A stretch of 64,000 nt of DNA from Dactylosporangium sucinum (GTDB lineage: Bacteria > Actinomycetota > Actinomycetes > Mycobacteriales > Micromonosporaceae), in contig NZ_BMPI01000043.1 of assembly GCF_014647515.1 (NCBI RefSeq), positions 23,858 to 87,857 of the forward strand, in the 5' to 3' direction. The notes under the pieces are model-generated. The model made no database searches. It was not told the DNA's origin and worked only from the letters and a program-made list of their open reading frames with translations. A program made the translations under genes and the position numbers. Below, in pieces: positions 1-7,375 of this stretch (position 1 is its first letter; every line of letters begins with the position of its first letter).

Positions 1-107
1 CTGCCGGTCGCGATCCGCAGCGTGCCGGTCGCCTCCTCCCCGGCCGACTCGCACGCGCCGAGCGTCAGGGCCGAAGCGGCCCCGGCGAGCAGCGCGCGAC
101 GTCTCAC
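1..107 (-). CDS. Secreted lipoprotein, N-terminal fragment (substrate-binding protein-like)
   Basis: Only the first 35 codons lie in the window. The reading begins at a GTG and gives an Arg-rich n-region, a hydrophobic stretch and a lipobox ending LTLGAC, so Cys would be lipidated after signal peptidase II cleavage. After a short acidic linker the sequence runs GTLRIATG, which resembles the first beta strand of TAXI-type TRAP receptors and other periplasmic binding proteins; that assignment is inference from very few residues. The GTG overlaps the TGA of the HAD gene by 4 nt, so the two are probably translationally coupled. Confidence 0.55.
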   Translation of the reverse strand, partial: MRRRALLAGAASALTLGACESAGEEATGTLRIATG

Positions 108-706
108 GCCGGGACCCCCAGGAGGTCCCGGAGCGCCGCGATCGTCGCCGCGGTGTCGCGGTGGTGCAGCGTGGTCATGCCCAGCGCCCGCGCCGGCTTC
201 AGGTTGCCCGGCAGGTCGTCGACGTAGACGCAGTCGGCCGGGGCCAGCCCCACCGACCGGGCGCCCAGCGTGTAGATCTCCGGGCTCGGCTTGCGCAGGC
301 CCACGTCGCCGGAGATGACCACGCCGTCGAAGAGCTCGTCGAGCAGCGCCCGGTCGTACCGGTCGACGCCCCACGAGTTCGAGATGAGCCCGGTGCGCAC
401 GCCCCGGCGGCGCGCGGCCCGCACGAAGTCGAGCATCGCCACGTCCTCGGCGGCGCCGCCCATGAGCCGCTCGACGAGCCCCTCGGGAGCGACCCCGAGC
501 AGCGCCGCGAAGTCCCGCTCGAACTCGGCGGCGGCGAGCGTGCCGTCCTCCAGCCCGGCCAGCAGCGTCCGGGCGGTCGCGTCGGTGCGGAACAGCTCGC
601 GCACCGTCCCGGCCGGCAGCCCCTCCCGCGCGCAGAAGGCGTCGAACGACGCGAACACGTCGGTGGTGAGCACGCCGCCGTAGTCGACGAGGAGACCGCG
701 ATGCAT
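104..706 (-). CDS. HAD-superfamily hydrolase
   Basis: A 200-residue soluble protein. Motif I is DYGGVLT near residue 9, the nucleophile-containing DxGGVL variant common in actinobacterial HAD proteins; motif II is the Ser of LISNSW, motif III the Lys of LRKPSPEIY, and motif IV the acidic pair in YVDDLPGN. A helical cap lies between motifs I and II, as in phosphatases and epoxide-hydrolase-like HADs. The start ATG-CAT-CGC was chosen because motif I then falls at the usual distance from the N-terminus; upstream codons in this frame look like the shadow of the next gene. It is the first gene of a short leftward unit with the lipoprotein. The substrate cannot be told from sequence. Confidence 0.85.
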   Translation of the reverse strand: MHRGLLVDYGGVLTTDVFASFDAFCAREGLPAGTVRELFRTDATARTLLAGLEDGTLAAAEFERDFAALLGVAPEGLVERLMGGAAEDVAMLDFVRAARRRGVRTGLISNSWGVDRYDRALLDELFDGVVISGDVGLRKPSPEIYTLGARSVGLAPADCVYVDDLPGNLKPARALGMTTLHHRDTAATIAALRDLLGVPA

Positions 707-761
707 GCAGCCGAGGGTAGTACGCCGGGTGACCCGGGCCGTGTGAGAAGGTCCACGGCCG

Positions 762-1835
762 TCAGGCGCCGCGGGTCTCCTCGGCCAGCGCGAGGGCGTT
801 CTCCCGCAGCGTGGCGTGCTTGCGCTGCCGGGTCGCCGACGTGCCGCGGCCCCGCAGGTCGGTGAGCAGGTCCACCGCCGTCTCCCACTCGCCGCGGGCC
901 TCCAGGGCCGGCCGGAGGTGGGTGAACAGCGCGTCGATCCGCACGCCGGCCGGCACCGCGGTGCGGGTCGACGGGTCGACCAGGTGGCCGCTGAGGCCCG
1001 AGCGGGCCGCCCGCCAGGTGGCCGCGCGCAGCAGCACCTGCGGCGCCTCCGGCAGCGGCCGCCCGGCCGCGTCCTCCGCGGCGGCCGTCGTGACGAGGGC
1101 CCGGGCCAGCGCGGCGAGCAGCACGACGTCGTCGATGTGCGGGCAGGAGTCGGCGACGCGCACCTCGACCGTCGGGTACCGCGCCGACGGCCGGGCGTCG
1201 AAGTACACCATCCCGGCATCACTGATCACGCCGCTCGCCACGAGCGTGTCGACGACCTTCTGGTACTCCGCGGCCGAGGACAGGTCCGGCGGCGGCCCGA
1301 CCGTCGGCCACCGGCTGGTGACGACGGTGCGGTAGGAGGCGTAGCCGGTGTCCTGGTTCGCGAAGTACGGCGAGCTGACGCTCAGCGCGAGCAGCGCCGG
1401 CAGCCACTCGCGGACGCGCCGCGTGATGCGCACCGCCAGGTCCCGGTCGGGCACGCCGACCTGGACCTGGCACGCGGCCACCTGCTGCTCGTCGACGAGC
1501 TGGCGGTACTCCTGGGCCATCCGCTCGTAGCGCTCGTCGGGGTACACCCGGCTCGGCCGCGCCCCGGACCCGGGCACCGTGCCGGCGGCGACGATGGCCA
1601 GGCCGAGCCGGTCGCAGGCGTCGGTGAGCGAGCGCCGCTTCTCGGCCAGGTCGGCCCGCAGCGCCGACAGGCCGGTCTGCACCGCGCTGGCCGTCTCGAC
1701 CATCGAGCGGTGCAGCTCCGGCTCGGCGTCGGCGCCGCGCAGCACCCGCCGCGCGGCCGGCTGCAACTCGCCGGTCTCGGCGTCGATGACGTGGAACTCC
1801 TCCTCGACGCCGAGGGTGTCGCCGACACTCACCAT
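762..1835 (-). CDS. Glutamate-cysteine ligase family 2 (YbdK-type carboxylate-amine ligase)
   Basis: A 357-residue cytoplasmic enzyme. GVEEEFHVID near residue 9 carries the metal-binding glutamates of the GCS2 fold, and EVRVADSC in the second half is the other family signature. Length matches YbdK proteins (about 370). These enzymes join glutamate to cysteine or other amines with ATP, and actinobacterial members are usually annotated as weak glutamate-cysteine ligases. The exact amine is unknown here. Two starts are possible: ATG at 1835, or GTG at 1832, which overlaps the reductase stop by 4 nt. Either way the gene is coupled to the upstream aldo/keto reductase. Confidence 0.85.
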   Translation of the reverse strand: MVSVGDTLGVEEEFHVIDAETGELQPAARRVLRGADAEPELHRSMVETASAVQTGLSALRADLAEKRRSLTDACDRLGLAIVAAGTVPGSGARPSRVYPDERYERMAQEYRQLVDEQQVAACQVQVGVPDRDLAVRITRRVREWLPALLALSVSSPYFANQDTGYASYRTVVTSRWPTVGPPPDLSSAAEYQKVVDTLVASGVISDAGMVYFDARPSARYPTVEVRVADSCPHIDDVVLLAALARALVTTAAAEDAAGRPLPEAPQVLLRAATWRAARSGLSGHLVDPSTRTAVPAGVRIDALFTHLRPALEARGEWETAVDLLTDLRGRGTSATRQRKHATLRENALALAEETRGA

Positions 1836-2815
1836 CGGCTGTGCACCGACGCGCGGATCAGGTCGTCGTACACGTCCCTGACCGCGTCGTGGGTGGCCGC
1901 CGGCAGCGGCGGGAGGTCGCCGACGGCCGCATTGCCGCGGGCCTGCTCGCCGTTGCGTGCGCCCGGGATGACGACCGAGACGGCCGGGTGGTCGACGATC
2001 CAGCGCAGCGCGAACTGGGTCATCGTCAGCCCCTCGGGCCGGAGCGGGGCGAGCCGGCGCACGGCCGCCAGGCCGGTGGCGAAGTCGACGCCGGAGAACG
2101 TCTCGCCCTGGTCGAACGCCTCGCCGTGGCGGTTGTACGTGCGGTGGTCGTCGGCGCCGAAGGTGGTGTTCTCGTCGTAGCGCCCGGCGAGCAGGCCGCT
2201 GGCCAGCGGCACCCGCGCGATGATGCCCACGCCCATCTTCTCGGCGGCGGGCAGCACGTCGTCGAGCGGCTTGAGCCGCAGCATGTTGAAGATGATCTGC
2301 ACGGTGGCGACGTTGGGCCGGGCGATCGCGGTGAGGGCCTCCGCGACGGTCTCGACGCTCACGCCGTACGCGTGCATGCGCCCCTCCTGCACCATGAGGT
2401 CGAGCCCGTCGAAGACCTCGTCGGTGGAGTAGACCTCGCTCGGCGGGCAGTGCAGCTGGACCAGGTCGAGCGTGTCGACGCCGAGGTTCTCCCGGGACCG
2501 GTCGTTCCAGGCGCGGAAGTTGTCGAGGTTGTACCGCTGCGCCTCCTGCGGCACGCGCCGGCCCATCTTCGTCGCGACGGTGACCGTGCGCCCGACCGGC
2601 AGGCCCCGCACGAACTGCCCGACCAGCCGCTCGCTGCGACCGTCGCCGTACACGTCGGCCGTGTCGATGAAGTCGACCCCCGCCTCGTGCGCCGCGATGA
2701 GCGTCGCGAGGGCCTCGTCCTCGTTGACCTCGCCCCAGTCGGCACCCAGCTGCCACGCCCCGAGCCCGACCGCGCCGACCGGGACGCCCGTGCGCCCCAA
2801 CGTCCTCTGCTGCAT
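1829..2815 (-). CDS. Aldo/keto reductase
   Basis: A 328-residue NADPH-dependent (beta/alpha)8 oxidoreductase. The catalytic tetrad is visible: D51 in FIDTAD, Y56 in VYGDG, K83 in VATKMG and H122 in QLHCPP. The C-terminal half contains the cofactor segment ending SVVIPGARNGEQARGN. It is a YajO/YghZ-like member acting on small carbonyls. The start at MQQRTLGRTG fits the family N-terminus exactly. The stop overlaps the start of the GCS2 ligase, so reductase and ligase form one leftward transcription unit behind the palindrome at 2868. Confidence 0.9.
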   Translation of the reverse strand: MQQRTLGRTGVPVGAVGLGAWQLGADWGEVNEDEALATLIAAHEAGVDFIDTADVYGDGRSERLVGQFVRGLPVGRTVTVATKMGRRVPQEAQRYNLDNFRAWNDRSRENLGVDTLDLVQLHCPPSEVYSTDEVFDGLDLMVQEGRMHAYGVSVETVAEALTAIARPNVATVQIIFNMLRLKPLDDVLPAAEKMGVGIIARVPLASGLLAGRYDENTTFGADDHRTYNRHGEAFDQGETFSGVDFATGLAAVRRLAPLRPEGLTMTQFALRWIVDHPAVSVVIPGARNGEQARGNAAVGDLPPLPAATHDAVRDVYDDLIRASVHSRW

Positions 2816-2867
2816 GCCCTTCACCCTATGCCGCCGATGATCCCCCCGCCCGCGGCGTCCCTGCGTC

Positions 2868-2937
2868 GATCTTGCAGTTGTGGTGCCTCCCAAAGCGGGA
2901 TACTTCGGGAGTGTCCCGGCACCACAACTGCAAGATC
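2868..2937. repeat. 70-nt GATC-ended palindrome, copy 1
   Basis: Two 20-bp arms, GATCTTGCAGTTGTGGTGCC and its exact reverse complement, enclose a 30-nt loop. The loop can itself form a smaller hairpin with a CGG apex. The element lies 3' of the 5'-nucleotidase gene and 5' of the aldo/keto reductase gene, both leftward. The same arms recur at 63855-63924. It could act as a terminator for the nucleotidase, but there is no T-run, and the perfect arms are better explained as a dispersed palindromic repeat. Confidence 0.9.
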
Positions 2938-2950
2938 AACGTGGTGGGGG

Positions 2951-4729
2951 CTAGAAGACGGGCACGCCCTCGCGGACCAGCTTCCAGTTCGGCGTGAAGA
3001 AGTCCGCCGGGTCGATCGCGCCCTTGGCCTGGGCCCAGTCGATGAGTAGCTGGCGGATCTCTTGCTGCGCGTTGTACACCTGGGTCTTCACGATGCCGGG
3101 GAAGTTGCCGCCGCCGGAGCGCCGGTAGTTGTTCACCGCCACGACGAACTGCTCGGCGTCGCCGACCGGCGTGCCGGTGCCCGGGTGGACGAGGCGCGTG
3201 ATGCGCTGCCCGACCGGCCGGCTGATGTCGATGTCGTAGTCGACGCCGGAGATCGTGTCGTAGTTGTAGTCGGGCACCGACGGCTCGCTGATTGTCGCCG
3301 GGTCCACCGGGGCGCCCGGGGCGAGCGTCACGAAGTACTTTGCCGAGTACTCCAGGTAGGCCCGCACCTCGGCGCCGGTGAGCACGACGGCTTCCAGCGT
3401 GTTGTCGTAGATGTACAGCCCGGCGACGTCCTTGATGCGGACCTCGCCGGCCGGGAACACCGCGGTGCGGGAGAACGGCGCCGCGATCGACAGCACCGGC
3501 AGGGCCGTGCCGAGCGCCGCGGTCACGGTGTCGGTCTGGACCTTGTTGATGTAGTCGAGGATCGCCGTGTCCTTGTACCGCGACTCCGCGGCCGACAGCG
3601 TCTCGGTCGACGTGGCGACGACCTGGTTGACGTACGCCACCGTCTTGGCGTGCTGGGCGCGGACCGCGGCGAGCACCGCCGGGTCGGCCTCGACCGTGTT
3701 GGTGTTCAGCGTGGCCGCCTGCTTCGCCGTGATCGTCCAGCGGTTGCGCTCGCGGGACAGGGTGAAGTCCATGCGGGTGAGCCGCTGGCCCCACTTCGAC
3801 GGCTCGGACAGCAGCACCTGCGCGCCGGTCGCGGTGTTGGTGACGAAGCGCTGCGGCACCTCGTTGTGCGCGTGGCCGAAGAGGATCGCGTCGATGCCGG
3901 GCACCTGCTGGGCGATGAGCGCCGACGGGTTCTCGTTCGGCAGCTCCGGCCCGTAGCTGGAGGTGCCGCTGTCGCCGCCGTGCGCGGAGATCAGCACGAC
4001 GTCGGCCCCGCGGCGGCGCATCTCCGGCACGTACCGCGCGGCGGTGGCGACCAGGTCGTCGAAGCGCAGCTTGCCCTCGACGTTGGCCCGGTCCCAGATC
4101 GCGACGCCCGGGTTGGTGAGGCCCAGGATGCCGACGCGCAGCGTCGGGGCGCCCTTGCCGAGGTCGACCTTCTTGATGACGTACGGCGCGTAGGCCGGCC
4201 GGCCGGTCTTCAGGTTCACCGCGTTGGCGGCGAGGGCCGGGAAGCCGAGCTGGCGGATCCACAGGTCGAGCAGCGGCAGCCCGTAGTTGAACTCGTGGTT
4301 GCCGAGGGTGACGGCGTCGTACTCGATGACGTTCATCGCCCGCGCCATCGGGTGCTTCTCGTGCGTGCTGGTGATGGGCTCCTGCTTGGCGTAGTACGTC
4401 GCCAGCGGCGTGCCCTGGATGGTGTCGCCGGCGTCGAGCACGAGCGTGGCCTTGCCCCGCCGCTCGGCCCGGATCCGGTTGACGAGCGTGGCGACCTTGG
4501 CCAGGCCGATGTCGTTGTGGGCGCTGTCGTCGTACTCGGCGTCCTTGTAGTAGTCCCAGTTGTAGACGTTGCCGTGCGTGTCGGAGGTGCCGAGCAGGGT
4601 CAGGTCCCAGGTCTTCGGCGCGCCGGGCTGGTGCGCCTCGGCGACGGCGGGGGCGACGAACGGTGCCGCGGCCGCGGCCGCCGCGGCCGAGAGGACGGTC
4701 CGCCGGGTGGTGCCGGAGGGGTTGGTCAT
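2951..4729 (-). CDS. Secreted 5'-nucleotidase / cyclic-nucleotide phosphodiesterase family
   Basis: A 592-residue metallophosphoesterase. The N-terminus TTRRTVLSAAAA is a twin-arginine signal, so it should be exported folded. Calcineurin-like metal motifs appear in order: TSDTHGN, DAGDTIQG, GNHEFNYG, SAHGGD and GHAHNEVP. The C-terminal nucleotide-binding domain has the NNYRRSGGGNFPG signature typical of UshA/CpdB proteins. Such enzymes strip phosphate from extracellular nucleotides or 2',3'-cyclic nucleotides for scavenging. It is divergent from the secreted aminopeptidase at 4929, which suggests a joint role in extracellular nutrient recovery. A GGAAGG ribosome site precedes the ATG. Confidence 0.9.
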   Translation of the reverse strand: MTNPSGTTRRTVLSAAAAAAAAPFVAPAVAEAHQPGAPKTWDLTLLGTSDTHGNVYNWDYYKDAEYDDSAHNDIGLAKVATLVNRIRAERRGKATLVLDAGDTIQGTPLATYYAKQEPITSTHEKHPMARAMNVIEYDAVTLGNHEFNYGLPLLDLWIRQLGFPALAANAVNLKTGRPAYAPYVIKKVDLGKGAPTLRVGILGLTNPGVAIWDRANVEGKLRFDDLVATAARYVPEMRRRGADVVLISAHGGDSGTSSYGPELPNENPSALIAQQVPGIDAILFGHAHNEVPQRFVTNTATGAQVLLSEPSKWGQRLTRMDFTLSRERNRWTITAKQAATLNTNTVEADPAVLAAVRAQHAKTVAYVNQVVATSTETLSAAESRYKDTAILDYINKVQTDTVTAALGTALPVLSIAAPFSRTAVFPAGEVRIKDVAGLYIYDNTLEAVVLTGAEVRAYLEYSAKYFVTLAPGAPVDPATISEPSVPDYNYDTISGVDYDIDISRPVGQRITRLVHPGTGTPVGDAEQFVVAVNNYRRSGGGNFPGIVKTQVYNAQQEIRQLLIDWAQAKGAIDPADFFTPNWKLVREGVPVF

Positions 4730-4825
4730 GCTGTGCCTTCCGTGATGATCGGGGCGCCTCGTGGGCGCCGACCAGCACCATAACGTCCCTTCGATGCGGG
4801 CGCGTGGTATGAGTCAGCCAATAGG

Positions 4826-4855
4826 TTGACGACTATCGATGTACATCGGGATACT
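4826..4855 (+). promoter_or_regulatory. Sigma-70-type promoter of the M28 peptidase gene
   Basis: TTGACG and GATACT are separated by 18 nt, a good housekeeping-sigma match for an actinobacterium. Transcription would start near 4862 and leave a leader of about 65 nt before the GTG at 4929. Confidence 0.5.
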
Positions 4856-4928
4856 CGGGCGGCCCGCAGCGGACGGTCGACCCCGCGCTGACGGGCGGTG
4901 ACCCCCTCGACCCTTGGGAGCAGCCCAC

Positions 4929-6455
4929 GTGAAGACGTCCCGCCTCCTCGCGGCCCTCGCCGCGATCGCCCCGCTCGCGCTGGTGACGCCGGCGTCCGCG
5001 GCGCCGGTGAAGATCCTGCTGGCCGCCGCGCCGAACATCTCCGTCACGAACGTCAAGGCGCACCTCGCCCAGCTGCAGAGCATCGCCACCGCCAACGGCG
5101 GCAACCGGGCCCACGGGCGGCCCGGCTACCTGGCCTCGGTGAACTACGTGCGGGGGCAGCTCGACGCCGCCGGCTGGACGACCACCGTGCAGTCGTTCAC
5201 GTACAACGGCGCGACCGGCTACAACCTCATCGCGGACTGGCCCGGCGGCGACCCGAACGACGTGCTCATGGTCGGCGCGCACCTGGACAGCGTCACCGCG
5301 GGGCCCGGCATCAACGACAACGGCTCCGGCTCCTCGGCCAACCTGGAGGTCGCGCTGGAGGTCGCCCGGCAGCACCTCACCACCACCAAGCACCTGCGGT
5401 TCGGCTGGTGGGGCGCCGAGGAGCTCGGCCTGCGCGGGTCGTCGGCGTACGTGAGCAGCCTCAGCGCGACCGAGCGGTCGAAGATCAAGGGGTATCTCAA
5501 CTTCGACATGGTCGGCTCGCCCAACCCCGGCTACTTCGTGTACGACGGCGACAACTCCGACGGCACGGGCGCCGGCCCCGGCCCGGCCGGCTCGGCCGCC
5601 CTGGAGAAGGTGCTCCAGGACTACTTCACCTCGATCGGCGTGCCCACCGAGGGCACCGACTTCGACGGCCGCTCCGACTACGGCCCGTTCATCAACGCCG
5701 GCATCCCGGCCGGCGGCACGTTCACCGGCGCCGAGGGCCGCAAGAGCGCGGCGCAGGCGGCGAAGTGGGGCGGCACGTCGGGCACCGCGTTCGACCGCTG
5801 TTACCACAGCTCCTGCGACACGACCGCGAACATCGACGACACGGCGCTGGACCGCAACGCCGACGCCATCGCCCACGCGGTGTGGACGCTGGCCGCCGGC
5901 ACCACCACCCCGCCCGGCAGCACCGTGTGGAGCGACACGTTCGAGACGGCGACGGGCTGGACGGCGAACCCGTCGGGCACCGACACGGCGACCGCCGGCG
6001 CGTTCGAGCGCGGCGACCCGGCGGCCACGTCCTCCGGCGTGGCGCTGCAGCTCGGCACCACGGTGAGCGGCTCGTACGACCTGGTGACGGGCGCCGCGGC
6101 CGGCACGACCGCGGGCGACTTCGACGTCGACGGCGGGCTGACGAGCATCCGCTCGCCCGCGATCACGCTGCCGTCGTCGGGGACGCTCACGCTGCAGTTC
6201 TCGTGGTACCTCGCCCACCTGAACAACGCCACGAGCGCCGACTTCCTGCGGGTCCGCGTGGTCGGCACCACGACGACGACCGTCTTCACGCAGGCGGGCG
6301 CCGCGTCGAACCGGGCCGGGGCGTGGGCCACGGCGAGCGTGAACATCAGCGCGTACAGCGGGCAGACCGTCCGCATCCTCGTCGAGGCCAACGACTCCGG
6401 CACGGCCAGCCTGGTCGAGGCGGGCGTCGACGACGTGAGGATCACCCAGTCCTGA
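4929..6455 (+). CDS. Secreted M28 aminopeptidase with C-terminal beta-sandwich domain
   Basis: A 508-residue protein beginning VKTSRLLAALAA; the GTG start is preceded by GGGAG at 8 nt. A Sec signal peptide ends near PASA. The zinc-peptidase core resembles Streptomyces griseus aminopeptidase: His in GAHLDSV, bridging Asp in GINDNGSG, Glu pair in WWGAEELGLRGS, Asp in LNFDMVGSPN and the last His in CYHSSCDT. After a TTPPGS linker near residue 335 comes an all-beta region of about 160 residues with no catalytic motif, similar to the jelly-roll tails found on secreted proteases. It should release N-terminal residues from peptides outside the cell. The tail may aid binding to surfaces or proper secretion, which is inference. 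Confidence 0.9.
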   Translation: MKTSRLLAALAAIAPLALVTPASAAPVKILLAAAPNISVTNVKAHLAQLQSIATANGGNRAHGRPGYLASVNYVRGQLDAAGWTTTVQSFTYNGATGYNLIADWPGGDPNDVLMVGAHLDSVTAGPGINDNGSGSSANLEVALEVARQHLTTTKHLRFGWWGAEELGLRGSSAYVSSLSATERSKIKGYLNFDMVGSPNPGYFVYDGDNSDGTGAGPGPAGSAALEKVLQDYFTSIGVPTEGTDFDGRSDYGPFINAGIPAGGTFTGAEGRKSAAQAAKWGGTSGTAFDRCYHSSCDTTANIDDTALDRNADAIAHAVWTLAAGTTTPPGSTVWSDTFETATGWTANPSGTDTATAGAFERGDPAATSSGVALQLGTTVSGSYDLVTGAAAGTTAGDFDVDGGLTSIRSPAITLPSSGTLTLQFSWYLAHLNNATSADFLRVRVVGTTTTTVFTQAGAASNRAGAWATASVNISAYSGQTVRILVEANDSGTASLVEAGVDDVRITQS

Positions 6456-6476
6456 CGCTGCGGGCGGCGCCGGGGC

Positions 6477-7076
6477 TCACGCCGGTGCCGCCCCCAGCAG
6501 GTTGCGCAGGCCGTCGAGGTACGTCGTGCGGTCGATCCGCCCGACGGTCACGTTCTGCAGGATGTACCCCTGGACGAAGCCGAAGATCGCCGCGCCGGTC
6601 GCCGCCGGGTCGGTGCCGGCCGGCAGCTGCCCGTCGCGCTGGGCCCGCTCGGCGAGGGCCCCGGTCGCGTCGCGGATCTGCCCGTAGATGCCGGACACCA
6701 TGGCCGCGATCTCCGGGTCGTGCACCGCCTCGCCCCAGACCTGCACCGCGATCCGGACCGCGCCGTCGGCCCCGAGCTCCTGGTCGACGTGCCCGAGCAC
6801 CTCGTCGAGCACGTCGAGCAGCGGCGGCATCGGCTCCTGCCGCAGCAGCCCCTCGACGGTGCTCACGACGTTGCCGACCTTCTCGCTGGCGATGGCCTTG
6901 ATCAGCTCGGACTTGCTCGTGAAGTAGCGGTAGAAGGCCCCGACGGACAGCCCGGCCTCCTTGATGACATCCTGCATGGAGGTCTGGTGGAACCCGTTGC
7001 GCACGAAGCAGCGCGTCGCCGCCTCGACGATCTGCTCCCGCCGGGCCGCGAGGTGAGCTTCCGAAACGCGTGGCAC
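6477..7076 (-). CDS. TetR-family transcriptional regulator
   Basis: A 199-residue regulator. The N-terminal HTH reads EQIVEAATRCF...TSMQDVIKEAGLSVGAFYRYFTSKSELI, the classical TetR_N pattern, followed by an all-helical ligand domain. The start is a GTG (VPRVSEAHLAARR). A -10 hexamer TACAAT sits so close upstream that the transcript would begin at or next to the GTG, so leaderless translation is likely. The divergent neighbour is a small unknown gene at 7131; the convergent neighbour is the aminopeptidase. Its ligand and targets are unknown, and autoregulation is suggested by the palindrome overlapping its promoter. Confidence 0.9.
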   Translation of the reverse strand: MPRVSEAHLAARREQIVEAATRCFVRNGFHQTSMQDVIKEAGLSVGAFYRYFTSKSELIKAIASEKVGNVVSTVEGLLRQEPMPPLLDVLDEVLGHVDQELGADGAVRIAVQVWGEAVHDPEIAAMVSGIYGQIRDATGALAERAQRDGQLPAGTDPAATGAAIFGFVQGYILQNVTVGRIDRTTYLDGLRNLLGAAPA

Positions 7077-7082
7077 CCTCCA

Positions 7083-7104
7083 ATTGTAGAACGAACGATC
7101 GCTC
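7083..7104 (-). promoter_or_regulatory. tetR -10 box and imperfect operator palindrome
   Basis: Read leftward, GAGCGATCGTTC (7104-7093), a 12-bp palindrome with one mismatched pair, lies just upstream of TACAAT (7088-7083). The GTG at 7076 follows at the expected transcription start. A dimeric TetR protein bound here would block the promoter. Confidence 0.5.
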
Positions 7105-7130
7105 ACTTTAAGGGATCGCCGAGGTGACGG

Positions 7131-7355
7131 ATGGCACGGCTCGGCGACCGCCGGTGCCTGGCGACCCATGGCCGGTGCACGGTCCGGTACGCGGTGTGGG
7201 GCACCGGCGGCGGCGCCGCGGCCGAGCTGCTGACCCTGCACCTGCGCGCCCGCGGCTGGCCGGTCGACACGGCCGGACCGGCCGGCGTGCCGGCCGATGC
7301 GCGGCGTCTTCGCCTGGGAACCGGCCTGCCTGACCGTCTCGCCCGGCGACGGTGA
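7131..7355 (+). CDS. Small hypothetical protein
   Basis: A possible 74-residue protein, weakly supported. GAGG lies 6 nt before the ATG, and the gene is divergent from tetR. The middle section CTVRYAVWGTGGGAAAELLTLHLRARGWPV looks like a plausible beta-alpha unit, but the ends are Arg-rich and low in complexity. I do not recognise a family. It could be a real TetR-controlled gene or the remnant of a larger one. Confidence 0.35.
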   Translation: MARLGDRRCLATHGRCTVRYAVWGTGGGAAAELLTLHLRARGWPVDTAGPAGVPADARRLRLGTGLPDRLARRR

Positions 7356-7375
7356 CCCTCGACTGGGCCCGGGAC